Origin: CAZNER01 sp964572065
GTDB taxonomy: Bacteria; Patescibacteriota; Dojkabacteria; JAHIVN01
Length of the DNA stretch: 42,110 nucleotides
Assembly: GCA_964572065.1 (NCBI GenBank)
Contig: CAZNER010000006.1
Span: 1 to 42,110 of the forward strand
Direction: 5' to 3'
Positions 1-6,161 of this stretch are shown here, piece by piece. The notes under the pieces are model-generated. The model saw nothing but the letters and a program-made list of their open reading frames with translations, did no database searches and was not told the DNA's origin. The translations under genes were made by a program, and so were the position numbers. Numbering within the stretch: position 1 is the stretch's first letter; each line of letters begins with the position of its first letter.

Positions 1-1
1 C

Positions 2-211
2 ACTAAAAATGATATAATACATATTAATACTATAATTAATAAAATAGCTCTAGACCTGGGGCTTAAAACATACGAAGTTCAAGCTTGCTTATGGTCTTAT
101 GCAAAAAATGAATTAAATAACTCAGTACATAAAGAATTTAAAGATTTCAGCTATTATCTTAAACAATACTTTAATCAAACAACTTTAAAAAGCTTTATGG
201 AGGCGATTTAA
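2..211 (+). CDS. C-terminal part of a small phage-type protein, cut by the window edge
   Basis: Open from the first bases to a TAA at 209-211, giving 69 residues with no start inside the window. It contains the stretch LGLKTYEVQACLWSYAKN, which resembles the C-terminal part of small phage proteins with an '-EVQA-LW-' signature. I recall these as helix-hairpin-like or glycosylase-like, but that is memory, not a search. If the two window ends are joined, the frame continues back to an ATG at 42079, preceded directly by an in-frame TAA. That would make a complete 80-residue protein. No function is assigned. Confidence 0.5.
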   Translation, partial: TKNDIIHINTIINKIALDLGLKTYEVQACLWSYAKNELNNSVHKEFKDFSYYLKQYFNQTTLKSFMEAI

Positions 212-305
212 AGAGCTCTGGATTAAAAACTAATAAAGATAGATATAATATTATTAGTTATAATTAAAGAGGTTTAAATTAATTTAAAATTGGAGACGAA
301 TAAAA

Positions 306-521
306 ATGGGTCGATATTCAAAAGATAGAAAAGAATTTAATAATAAATTAGTTGGGGGCTCTAATAACGATTGTTTGGGCTTGGGTTTATTTATCCAGGC
401 TTTAATAATAGCTATTGGAACTTTAATATATTTATTCTATAAATATCATAAAACAATAAAAAAGAATAATCCCGATAATAATAAACCTTATACATGGATG
501 GGAGTATATACAAAAAAGTAA
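306..521 (+). CDS. small single-pass membrane protein
   Basis: A 71-residue protein with one clear hydrophobic segment at about residues 24-44 (LGLGLFIQALIIAIGTLIYLF), flanked by a charged N-terminus and a Lys/Asn-rich C-terminus, so probably a bitopic membrane protein. A GGAG lies about 11 bases before the ATG. Upstream, an 8-base inverted repeat (ACTAATAA at 229-236, TTATTAGT at 251-258) and a TTTAAATTAA box suggest a local promoter or operator. No family was recognised. It precedes the repeat-rich non-coding stretch. Confidence 0.5.
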   Translation: MGRYSKDRKEFNNKLVGGSNNDCLGLGLFIQALIIAIGTLIYLFYKYHKTIKKNNPDNNKPYTWMGVYTKK

Positions 522-710
522 AATGTCAAAATGTAAAAATGTCAAAAAGTATATTATGCTAAAATATAAAAATGCTATATTGATAGAATGTCGAAATGCT
601 ACAATGGCAGAATGACAGATTCACAGATTCCGACAAAATGGGCAAATTCCGACAAAATGGCAGGTACGACAAAACGACAAAACGGACAAAACGACAAAAC
701 GAACAAAATG
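520..710 (+). repeat. tandem short repeats, AAAATGTC units then (A/C)CGACAAAA units
   Basis: The 389 bases between the genes at 306 and 911 hold two kinds of short repeat. From 520 to about 545, AAAATGTC-like octamers follow one another, then an AT-rich stretch (545-585). From about 626, ATTCCGACAAAATGG occurs twice 19 bases apart. This passes into a run of CGACAAAAC units with slight variation up to about 705. The short ORFs over this stretch look like by-products of the repeat. Iterated units beside an AT-rich segment would fit a replication origin or a protein-binding array; this is inference. Confidence 0.6.
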
Positions 711-787
711 GACCGAAAAGTATATAAAGAACGGAAGACAAATATAATAGTAAGGTGGGTAGTGACAAAACTATGACAAAGGGAATA

Positions 788-883
788 AACCCCCTAGCAG
801 TATAAGATAGGGTTAGAGTCCGTGACTCACCGTCTGTAAGATTGTTAACACTTATGGATTTCCCAAAACAAAACGGACTCACC
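788..883 (+). ncRNA. candidate structured leader RNA
   Basis: Non-coding, with several complementary segments in a row: AACCC (788-792) with GGGTT (810-814); GAGTC (816-820) with GACTC (824-828) across a 3-base loop; TAAG (837-840) with CTTA (851-854). GAGTCCG (816-822) can instead pair with CGGACTC (874-880), which excludes the small hairpin. The two alternative pairings lie just before the gene at 911, as expected of a regulatory leader or switch. No known riboswitch class was recognised. Confidence 0.3.
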
Positions 884-910
884 AAATAACAAAATATGGG
901 GAAATAAAAA

Positions 911-1165
911 ATGAAATTGTTTAAATTAGACCGACAAATTAGTATAGTTTGTGAAGCTGAAAATACTAGATACGGATTTAGGCATATAGCACATTTATTT
1001 ATTGGGTCCTACGAAATTGCAACAAGTAAAGCATGTTATCATAACAGAACATGGGAAGCATATCAATTTCAATCAGTAATAGAGGGAGTAATAAACAAAC
1101 ACTGGACCGACAAAAAAGACAGACAAAAATACTTAAAGAAATTGAGGGAGAACTATGGAAAGTAA
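911..1165 (+). CDS. conserved phage-type hypothetical protein
   Basis: An 84-residue protein containing YHNRTWEAYQFQSVI at about residues 44-58, a signature I recognise from small uncharacterised phage proteins ('-NRTWE-F-F-SV-'). The C-terminus is Lys/Arg-rich. No membrane segment or metal motif is visible. A GGGGA lies about 9 bases before the ATG. The gene directly follows the structured leader and overlaps the next small ORF by 11 bases, so it probably heads a translationally coupled early operon. Confidence 0.65.
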   Translation: MKLFKLDRQISIVCEAENTRYGFRHIAHLFIGSYEIATSKACYHNRTWEAYQFQSVIEGVINKHWTDKKDRQKYLKKLRENYGK

Positions 1166-1268
1166 TATCCCATTTAGGACCGACAAATTAGGAGTAATAA
1201 ATAAAAAGAAAAAATATAAGAGGGTCCCCGACAAAATAGAAATAGTTGTGGACTTTCAGATTTGGTGA
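1155..1268 (+). CDS. 37-residue hypothetical protein
   Basis: Starts inside the end of the previous gene (11-base overlap) after a GAGGGAG. It ends with a TGA lying in the GGTGA ribosome-binding site of the next gene, the same packed arrangement as its neighbours. The product is short and basic in the middle (NKKKKYKR). It contains two copies of the CCGACAAA word, read as Thr-Asp-Lys and Pro-Asp-Lys. No similarity was recognised. Confidence 0.4.
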   Translation: MESNIPFRTDKLGVINKKKKYKRVPDKIEIVVDFQIW

Positions 1269-1273
1269 AAAAT

Positions 1274-1558
1274 ATGAAAAGTTTAGAGGAAATTAAAAAA
1301 GAAAATGCGGAGGCTGATGTTAAATCTGACAAAACAAAAATTATTCTCAGAGATGGGATTACTGTTACCAGAGGAGTATCTAATTCAGCTATAATTATAG
1401 AAACAGAACATGGGAAAGCTAAATTAACTGCTCAAATACTAGATACAATAGTCAGAACAAACAACAAGCTTGTCAAAGGAAGAAAATACAAAGATTTATT
1501 TACTGCTGAAGATAGAATAATATCAAAAGCTCTTATAAGAGCATTGTGGGGCGATTAA
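1274..1558 (+). CDS. hypothetical protein, 94 residues
   Basis: I chose the ATG at 1274 because GGTGA lies 5 bases upstream; a TTG twelve bases earlier has no such site. The product is a mixed alpha/beta-looking protein: charged N-terminal helix, then a strand-rich middle (IILRDGITVTRGVSNSAIII) and a C-terminal part with KGRKYKDLFTAEDR. No catalytic or metal motif is visible and no family was recognised. It sits in the early operon, and its stop directly abuts the next ATG. Confidence 0.6.
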   Translation: MKSLEEIKKENAEADVKSDKTKIILRDGITVTRGVSNSAIIIETEHGKAKLTAQILDTIVRTNNKLVKGRKYKDLFTAEDRIISKALIRALWGD

Positions 1559-1705
1559 ATGGATTTCAAAATAACAGGTAGAATAAGCTCCAAGGCTGAG
1601 GCTGAGGAAATACAACAAATAGTAAAAGTACATTTAATAGGGCAAAGAGCGAAGGACCTGGGATTTTTAGCCTGGACCGAAGATTTATGCAAGGAGGACA
1701 AATAG
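1559..1705 (+). CDS. 48-residue hypothetical protein
   Basis: The ATG follows the previous stop with no gap (TAAATG), suggesting translational coupling. The product begins MDFKITGRISSKAEAEEIQQ, with a strand-helix pattern, and ends in a charged tail. No family was recognised. The gene ends in GACAAATAG, one of several stops in this arm embedded in the GACAAA word. Confidence 0.45.
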   Translation: MDFKITGRISSKAEAEEIQQIVKVHLIGQRAKDLGFLAWTEDLCKEDK

Positions 1706-1748
1706 ATGGGTAGAAGTACGGAGTAAGTGTTTATACAAAGGTGAAAAA

Positions 1749-1913
1749 ATGAAACTGACAAAAGAAAAGCTGGAACAAATATTAGAAGCTGTTTGGGACT
1801 GGACCGACTATGATATAGAGACTTGTGGCTATCAAGATTACGACATTATGCCCTCAATGACCAACAAAGACCGACAAAAAGTGAGGCAAGAGCTTGAACA
1901 GATTTTGTCTTGA
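1749..1913 (+). CDS. 54-residue acidic hypothetical protein
   Basis: GGTGA lies 5 bases before the ATG, the typical start arrangement in this arm. The product is helical and acidic, with an aromatic cluster (VWDWTDYDIETCGYQDYD) at about residues 15-32, and ends in an amphipathic helix (RQKVRQELEQILS). No family was recognised. It could be a small regulator or a DNA-mimic-like acidic protein, but there is no direct evidence for either. Confidence 0.5.
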   Translation: MKLTKEKLEQILEAVWDWTDYDIETCGYQDYDIMPSMTNKDRQKVRQELEQILS

Positions 1914-2029
1914 GCAGAACATCCCCGTCAGCGTCAAAGCGACTTACTATACTACACCCCCTACATTATTATTTTACAAAACTCTCAGAATGCTCTTACG
2001 AGTGATTACGCTCATGGAGTCGTTCTGCT
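1913..2029 (+). ncRNA. candidate folded intergenic RNA with closing stem
   Basis: AGCAGAAC (1913-1920) is perfectly complementary to GTTCTGCT (2022-2029), closing a ~100-base domain. Inside it, GAGTG (2000-2004) pairs with CGCTC (2009-2013) over an ATTA loop. The 128-base gap between the genes at 1749 and 2042 has no convincing ORF. I tried to read it as a tRNA: the 7-bp ends would suit an acceptor stem, but there is no T-arm, so it is not called as one. Confidence 0.25.
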
Positions 2030-2041
2030 TTGGGGGGCAAA

Positions 2042-2266
2042 ATGTATAAACCGAAGCGATGCAACAGATGTGGAAAAGTGTTTAGACCAAACAATGGGAA
2101 GCAAAAATACTGTTACACTTGTAGCCCAATTGTGGCTCAATTACGAAAAAATGAGTGGCAAAAAAATGAACGTAAAAACAAAAATGTTAGAAATACCTCA
2201 CATTTAAAAACGTGGCGAAATGAGGTTTTTTGGCATAAAAAGTTTAAAAATTGTAACAAAAAATGA
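2042..2266 (+). CDS. small zinc-ribbon protein
   Basis: A 74-residue protein with CNRCGKVF at residues 6-13 and YCYTCSP at about 26-32, two CxxC knuckles spaced as in a zinc ribbon, followed by a strongly basic, Asn/Lys-rich tail. The ATG at 2042 is preceded by GGGGGG about 5 bases away; an upstream TTG is less likely. Nucleic-acid binding is plausible from the charge and zinc motif. It is the first of many CxxC mini-proteins in this genome. Confidence 0.65.
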   Translation: MYKPKRCNRCGKVFRPNNGKQKYCYTCSPIVAQLRKNEWQKNERKNKNVRNTSHLKTWRNEVFWHKKFKNCNKK

Positions 2267-2284
2267 TATATAAAAATATATATA
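2266..2284 (+). promoter_or_regulatory. TATA-like box before gene 2297
   Basis: An uninterrupted A/T stretch of TATATAAAA and ATATATATA type follows the stop of the zinc-ribbon gene. It lies 13-30 bases before the next ATG, where an archaeal TATA box giving a very short leader could sit. The region is generally AT-rich, so the call is weak. Confidence 0.25.
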
Positions 2285-2296
2285 GGAAGATATATA

Positions 2297-2545
2297 ATGA
2301 CAAAGCTATGGTATGAAATAAAAAAGAGGCTGGGAAATGCAGAAATTGATGATTATTGTGGATTATGCAGAAACTCTTTAACATTATTGGAGGCTCGTGG
2401 TATTAAGAAAAATGAAGTCCTTATTATAGCTCCAAGTGTTAACTGTAGTGGTCGTATAACTCATTATCATATAGGTACAGCATTGCGTAAAAATGTTATA
2501 GGCTCAAAAATATATAAAGATTTGGAGGAAGATAAAAATGATTGA
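2297..2545 (+). CDS. hypothetical protein with a CxxC motif
   Basis: An 82-residue protein preceded by AGGAAGA about 6 bases before the ATG. It has YCGLCRN at residues 20-26 and a single Cys near residue 50, so any zinc site would be incomplete or shared between subunits. The rest is an ordinary alpha/beta-looking sequence ending in an acidic tail. Its end overlaps the SWIM-finger gene by 8 bases, so the two are probably translated together. No family was recognised. Confidence 0.55.
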   Translation: MTKLWYEIKKRLGNAEIDDYCGLCRNSLTLLEARGIKKNEVLIIAPSVNCSGRITHYHIGTALRKNVIGSKIYKDLEEDKND

Positions 2546-2723
2546 AATAGTAGAAATAAAAGAGTGGAATTTCAAAGTCAGAAGTTCTAACAAACGCAAG
2601 TATTACGAAGTGGTTAAGAGGCGAGATGGCGAGAGTTTGTTTTGTAGCTGTCCCTCTTTTAAATACAATGAAGGTGAATGTAAGCATATTAAGGCTGTCA
2701 AGGTGATGACAAATGGAAGTTAA
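2538..2723 (+). CDS. SWIM-type zinc-finger protein
   Basis: A 61-residue protein made almost entirely of one SWIM finger: CSCPSFKYNEGECKHI at about residues 37-52, fitting CxC-x(n)-CxH. The preceding strands (KVRSSNKRKYYEVVKRRDGE) are typical of the domain. SWIM domains bind DNA or proteins in SWI2/SNF2 helicases, MuDR transposases and recombination mediators. Free-standing small versions also occur in archaea and viruses. It probably assists replication or recombination here. It overlaps both neighbours. Confidence 0.8.
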   Translation: MIEIVEIKEWNFKVRSSNKRKYYEVVKRRDGESLFCSCPSFKYNEGECKHIKAVKVMTNGS

Positions 2724-3603
2724 TGGGTATATGATAAAACCAAAAGCCGATTTACGTGGAGCCGATTTACGGAAAGCCAATTTACGGAAAGCCAATTTAC
2801 AAGAAGCCAATTTACGTGGAGCCAATTTACAGGGAGCCAATTTACAGGGAGCCAATTTACAGGAAGCCGATTTATGGAGAACCGATTTACAGAGAGCCGA
2901 TTTACAGGGAGCCAATTTATGGGGAGCCAATTTACAGGAAGCCGATTTACAGGAAGCCAATTTACAGAGAGCCGATTTATGGGGAGCCAATTTACAGGGA
3001 GCCGATTTACAGGGAGCCAATTTACAGGAAGCCAATATACAGGTAGCCGATTTATGGAAAGCCAATTTAAAGGAAGCCAATTTACAGGTAGCCGATTTAC
3101 GGAAAGCCAATTTAAAGGAAGCCAATTTACAGGGAGCCGATTTACAGGGAGCCAATTTACAGAGAGCCAATTTACAGGAAGCCGATTTACAGGGAGCCAA
3201 TTTACAGGAAGCCAATTTACAGGAAGCCAAATTATGGAAAGCCAATTTACAGGGAGCCGATTTACAGGAAGCCAATTTACAGGGAGCCAATTTACAGGAA
3301 GCCAATTTACAGGGAGCCAATTTACAGAGAGCCGATTTATGGGGAGCCAATTTACAGGAAGCCGATTTACAGGGAGCCAATTTACGGAAAGCCAATTTAA
3401 AGGGAGCCAATTTAGACTATTCAGTATTCCCTCTTTGGTGCGGGAGTTTTAACATTATAGATGATGGAAGACTGGTTAAACAACTCTTGGGGCACATTGC
3501 CAGAATAAAATGCACGGACAAACAGATACAAAAATGGGTAAACAAAATACCAAAGAAATATAAGAATGATATATGTAAGCGACATGATATAGAGGAAGTA
3601 TAA
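2713..3603 (+). CDS. pentapeptide-repeat protein
   Basis: A 296-residue protein. Residues 12-236 are 45 consecutive pentapeptides of the A(N/D)LxX type, predicted to form a right-handed quadrilateral beta-helix. The ~60-residue C-terminal region (VFPLWCGSFNIIDDGRLVKQ onward) is not repetitive; similar tails follow pentapeptide repeats in phage proteins. Some family members (Qnr, MfpA) mimic DNA and protect gyrase, while others have unknown roles. GGTGATG lies 5 bases before the ATG at 2713, inside the SWIM gene. The repeats are close to identical in DNA, suggesting recent expansion. Confidence 0.9.
   Translation: MEVNGYMIKPKADLRGADLRKANLRKANLQEANLRGANLQGANLQGANLQEADLWRTDLQRADLQGANLWGANLQEADLQEANLQRADLWGANLQGADLQGANLQEANIQVADLWKANLKEANLQVADLRKANLKEANLQGADLQGANLQRANLQEADLQGANLQEANLQEAKLWKANLQGADLQEANLQGANLQEANLQGANLQRADLWGANLQEADLQGANLRKANLKGANLDYSVFPLWCGSFNIIDDGRLVKQLLGHIARIKCTDKQIQKWVNKIPKKYKNDICKRHDIEEV
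2746..3420 (+). repeat. 45 x 15-base coding tandem repeat
   Basis: The DNA of the pentapeptide domain is a 675-base tandem array of a 15-base unit close to GCCAATTTACAGGGA. Differences fall mainly at the Asn/Asp codon (AAT/GAT) and the last codons (GGA/GAA/AGA). Because the unit is a multiple of three and low in stop codons, other frames and the opposite strand are also open. Those ORFs are shadows. Confidence 0.95.
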
Positions 3604-3605
3604 AT

Positions 3606-3893
3606 ATGAAGAGAATTAAGAACAGGAATAAGACTGGTATTTGGATGAGGATTTCAGGCTTCTTTGAACATGAGCCAGAAGATATAATTTATAGACAAAA
3701 GGCAGTGAAGGAGGTCCAGCGACAAAAGAAGGATAGGAAGAGACAGGAACAAAAGCTTATTAATATGATAAGAGAGGCTCACAGATTAATTCCAACTGGC
3801 AAAAAGAAGGACCCAAAATGGCTTAGAAATCAACGACAAATCCAACGTGGTTTTGATATTGCTGACAAATGGAGTAAAAAAGATGACAAATAG
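3606..3893 (+). CDS. basic helical hypothetical protein
   Basis: A 95-residue, very Lys/Arg/Gln-rich protein. The middle (about residues 28-60) is a long charged helix (KAVKEVQRQKKDRKRQEQKL), and the C-terminus is rich in Lys and Trp. The composition suggests nucleic-acid or nucleoprotein binding. No family was recognised. It follows the pentapeptide gene by 2 bases and overlaps the next gene by 11 bases. Confidence 0.55.
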   Translation: MKRIKNRNKTGIWMRISGFFEHEPEDIIYRQKAVKEVQRQKKDRKRQEQKLINMIREAHRLIPTGKKKDPKWLRNQRQIQRGFDIADKWSKKDDK

Positions 3894-4179
3894 ATATGAA
3901 ATTCGTAAACATATAGGCTGTGGTGGAGACTTGACCTTTGAAAAAGAGGTAGTCGAAAACAAGATTTTAAACAAAAGAGCAGTAGAGAAATTTGGGGCAA
4001 AAGCTAAGATAAAACAGGTTACAAAAAACATGTTTAGATGCAACAAATGTAGGGAGTTGGTGAATGTAGTTACATGCCCATCGTGGGAACAGTTTGTGCT
4101 TTGGGGCAAAATCAGAGTCAGCAAAAAACAATACTGGGAAATCAAAGAAAACAGGAAAAATGGAGCATTGAGGTATTAA
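3883..4179 (+). CDS. CxxC hypothetical protein
   Basis: Two CxxC-related elements are visible in 98 residues: GCGGDLTF near residue 12 and FRCNKCRELV around residue 51. With a further Cys near residue 64, this suggests a zinc-ribbon-like fold. I placed the start at ATG 3883, 10 bases after a GGAG. The in-frame ATG at 3847 lies deep inside the upstream gene and lacks a site. The overlap with the upstream gene (ATGACAAATAG) matches the style of this operon. Function unknown. Confidence 0.55.
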   Translation: MTNRYEIRKHIGCGGDLTFEKEVVENKILNKRAVEKFGAKAKIKQVTKNMFRCNKCRELVNVVTCPSWEQFVLWGKIRVSKKQYWEIKENRKNGALRY

Positions 4180-4201
4180 TTATATAATAGGTGATAATGT
4201 T

Positions 4202-4453
4202 ATGAAAAAAGGTTTAAATACTATGACAGACAAAGTTACAACTGGAAAGAGGATTACTTGCTGGTTTTGTCACATTAATGGTCGAAATATATTGGACAAA
4301 GATGGTAAATGTAAACGCTGTGGGACCAACTTAAAGAAATATCCAATCAGAGACAAACATCCTTATCCCAATATGAAAAATTTAGATAGAGAGGTCCTGG
4401 GTCATCGGGACAAATTTTATATCCCAGATGATAGCGACCAGAATAATTGGTGA
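4202..4453 (+). CDS. zinc-ribbon protein
   Basis: An 83-residue protein with CWFCHING (about residues 20-27) and CKRCGTNL (about 37-44), a clear four-Cys zinc ribbon, followed by a polar tail (IRDKHPYPNMKNLDREVLGHRD). GGTGAT lies about 7 bases before the ATG at 4202; another ATG eight codons in is possible. Its stop lies in the ribosome-binding site of the next gene (GGTGA). Probably a small nucleic-acid-binding or adaptor protein. Confidence 0.6.
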   Translation: MKKGLNTMTDKVTTGKRITCWFCHINGRNILDKDGKCKRCGTNLKKYPIRDKHPYPNMKNLDREVLGHRDKFYIPDDSDQNNW

Positions 4454-4457
4454 AAAT

Positions 4458-4784
4458 ATGAATCCACAAGAATTTAATAAGGTGCTCAAAACTCGGATAG
4501 AGCTGACAAAAAAAGTTCTAGCATATAAATCAGGTGAATATTCCACAAAAACCGACAAACTGCATAACTTTAAAAGAGCAGGACAGATGCAAAATTGTAG
4601 CTCAGCAAAAGCCTTAATAGGAATGTGGACCAAGCACATCGTTTCAATACTAGATATAGTAGATAACATAGAAAAAGATGACAGCTACCACCCATCCCCA
4701 GCCCTGTTAGAAGAAAAAATTGGGGATGCTATAAATTATTTAATATTGCTTGAAGCATTAATAAAGGAGAGATATGATAAATGA
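4458..4784 (+). CDS. all-alpha NTP-pyrophosphohydrolase-like (MazG/DUF1599-like) protein
   Basis: A 108-residue helical protein. LHNFKRAG near residue 35, MWTKHIVSILDIVD near 57, and LLEEKIGDAINYLILLEALI near 85-104 recall the E-xx-D and helix-bundle pattern of phage MazG-like and DUF1599-like proteins, which hydrolyse or bind nucleotides. The usual ExxE metal motif is not obvious, so activity is uncertain. I chose ATG 4458 because GGTGA lies 4 bases upstream; the in-frame ATG at 4428 has none. It overlaps the next gene (ATGA). Confidence 0.45.
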   Translation: MNPQEFNKVLKTRIELTKKVLAYKSGEYSTKTDKLHNFKRAGQMQNCSSAKALIGMWTKHIVSILDIVDNIEKDDSYHPSPALLEEKIGDAINYLILLEALIKERYDK

Positions 4785-4939
4785 AATATTCTAAAAGTCT
4801 ACAAATATATAGATTAAGAATTTCAGTAACCGACAAACAGAGCTTTGAAGAGTGCAATAAGGAAATTCTGGCTAGGCTGGAAAATCATCCAGAGCTGGAC
4901 CAGGAAGAGGTCGACAAAATAAAGAGGGAGATATTATGA
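4781..4939 (+). CDS. small acidic helical protein, paralogue A
   Basis: A 52-residue protein in the ATGA overlap arrangement, with AAAGGAG about 12 bases upstream. SVTDKQSFEECNKEIL and ARLENHPELDQEEVDKIK align with the product of the very next gene (SEADSFNDCDKEI, KELDKHPAVKELNAEDIK), so the two genes look like a tandem duplication. A conserved Cys and an N/D-HP motif are shared. No family was recognised. Confidence 0.5.
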   Translation: MKYSKSLQIYRLRISVTDKQSFEECNKEILARLENHPELDQEEVDKIKREIL

Positions 4940-5106
4940 AGTATAATAAAGAGATTGTGTTAGCCCTGGCTCCATATAAGACGGTTAAACTTGGGGTATC
5001 TGAAGCTGATAGTTTCAATGATTGTGACAAAGAGATAAAAAAGGAGCTCGACAAACACCCAGCAGTTAAAGAGCTGAATGCAGAGGACATAAAAAAGGTG
5101 CTGTAA
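4936..5106 (+). CDS. small acidic helical protein, paralogue B
   Basis: A 56-residue protein overlapping the previous gene by 4 bases (ATGA), with GAGGGAG 6 bases upstream. It shares the SF-xC-KEI-x-L-xHP pattern with the preceding protein at roughly a third identity by eye. This indicates an old duplication kept in tandem, perhaps giving a heteromer. Function unknown. Its stop overlaps the next start (TAATG). Confidence 0.5.
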   Translation: MKYNKEIVLALAPYKTVKLGVSEADSFNDCDKEIKKELDKHPAVKELNAEDIKKVL

Positions 5107-5285
5107 TGAAAGAAGAGGATTTAAAGAAAACAAATAAGGCTTTTGATTCCATGATTAGAGATTTTATACTGTCTGCCAATAAATGCAAACCTGTTATGCC
5201 CCTTGTGGCTCAAAGTTTAGAGCTTACAGTAGAACTAATAAAAACCTATAAAGAGGCTTTCAATGGAATCAATAAAAAAAGCTAA
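5106..5285 (+). CDS. 59-residue helical hypothetical protein
   Basis: Starts at a TAATG overlap, with AAAAGGTG 6 bases upstream. The protein is predicted to be mostly helical, with a mildly hydrophobic middle (VMPLVAQSLELTVELI) that is not convincing as a membrane segment. No family was recognised. It overlaps the next gene by 23 bases, a longer overlap than is usual in this operon. Confidence 0.45.
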   Translation: MKEEDLKKTNKAFDSMIRDFILSANKCKPVMPLVAQSLELTVELIKTYKEAFNGINKKS

Positions 5286-5709
5286 TGCAGTATTATTAAT
5301 AAATAGTCAGCCCCCACATTTAGGAGAATTGTTACAGTTTATACAACAATTGAATAAGTATGAGTTTATATATGTATGTATTACAGGTAATATTGCAGTA
5401 ATTGCTCTGGACCACGTACTAGCTATTTGGAGAAATATATTAGCCCCATATAGCAACAAAAGTGCAGTAATGTTTTTTCAAAAAGATATATATAAATCTA
5501 GCAGAGAAGATTTCCCTGGAGCATTTAAAGATTGTGTGTGGTTAACTGCTGATAGGGCAACATATGTACATCTTTCTACATTACAAGTAAATGTGGAGCT
5601 TATTCCAAGAGCTATGGGGTATCGAGGCACCTTCTTACGAGTAGCTTTCCGACAAAGTAAAGCTTTGGATTATTTAGAAGCAAATTATGGGGGTCAAATA
5701 AAGAGGTAA
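5263..5709 (+). CDS. nucleotidylyltransferase-fold-like protein
   Basis: A 148-residue protein. The N-terminus, VLLINSQPPHLGELLQFI (about residues 11-28), looks like the P-loop-like HxGH segment of NMN/phosphopantetheine adenylyltransferases and cytidylyltransferases, but reads HLGE. The C-terminus has RAMGYRGTFLRVAFRQSK. The substitution and missing C-terminal ISTxx motif make catalysis doubtful. It may be a degenerate or phage-specific relative binding a nucleotide. RBS: AAGAGG about 6 bases before the ATG. Confidence 0.4.
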   Translation: MESIKKANAVLLINSQPPHLGELLQFIQQLNKYEFIYVCITGNIAVIALDHVLAIWRNILAPYSNKSAVMFFQKDIYKSSREDFPGAFKDCVWLTADRATYVHLSTLQVNVELIPRAMGYRGTFLRVAFRQSKALDYLEANYGGQIKR

Positions 5710-5762
5710 TAAAATGGAAATGAATTTATTAATAATGAAAGAAATTTAAGAGGTAGAAAAAT

Positions 5763-6131
5763 ATGCCAACATTTGAAACAAATACGACAGAAGATGAGGA
5801 TGTTTTGTTTGCGACCTTTGGTAAACTAAAAGCAGGTCAGGACAAAAGTAAATCTGTCCTCATAAAAGAGGGAGAGAGTTTAATAGGAGTCGTTATAGAT
5901 GTTCAAGATTCCCCGACATATAAAAAAGTCTATCGTCTTAAAGTAAAAGGCGAGGACAAACCAGTAGTTGTACTAGGTAAGACTGACCTTAACAACAAGA
6001 TGGGCTATGGTACCAAGAAGGCTCAAAAAGTTGTTCAGGTTAATGACCTTATACAGATTACTTATCTCGGACAAAAGAAAACTCAAAAAGGTCGCCCATT
6101 CTATAGCTTTACTGTCGGTATTGCTAAATAG
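5763..6131 (+). CDS. OB-fold protein, probable ssDNA-binding protein
   Basis: A 122-residue, strand-rich protein. From about residue 35: GESLIGVVIDVQDSPTYKKV, then VVVLGKTDLNNKMG, then DLIQITYLGQKKTQKGRPFY. This is the strand order and '-yLG-kktkkG-' ending seen in phage OB-fold single-strand-binding proteins. The acidic part is at the N-terminus rather than the usual C-terminal tail. GAGGT precedes the ATG by about 9 bases. It lies directly upstream of the DNA polymerase, which fits a replication role. I have no search to confirm the family. Confidence 0.55.
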   Translation: MPTFETNTTEDEDVLFATFGKLKAGQDKSKSVLIKEGESLIGVVIDVQDSPTYKKVYRLKVKGEDKPVVVLGKTDLNNKMGYGTKKAQKVVQVNDLIQITYLGQKKTQKGRPFYSFTVGIAK

Positions 6132-6161
6132 GGGCAATAGAGTCCGACACTCTCCTAAAAA

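Noticed and set aside
559..885. Opposing short ORFs (588-776 + and 559-885 -) over the repeats
   Set aside because: Low-complexity products of the GACAAA array, no ribosome site, and they cover the structured leader.
1913..2029. A tRNA with intron
   Set aside because: Complementary 7-8 base ends exist, but there is no T-arm with TTCRANY before the 3' end and no anticodon arm.
2496..3410. A 304-residue antisense ORF rich in KLAxCK repeats
   Set aside because: It is the reverse reading of the 15-base pentapeptide array; open only because the repeat lacks stops in that frame.
2746..3420. Could the 15-base array be a CRISPR?
   Set aside because: Units are 15 bases with no spacers, and they encode a pentapeptide beta-helix in one frame.
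2756..3452. Two + strand ORFs of REPIY and GSQFT repeats
   Set aside because: Other frames of the same repeat array; the A(N/D)LxX frame has a ribosome site and a non-repeat C-terminal region.
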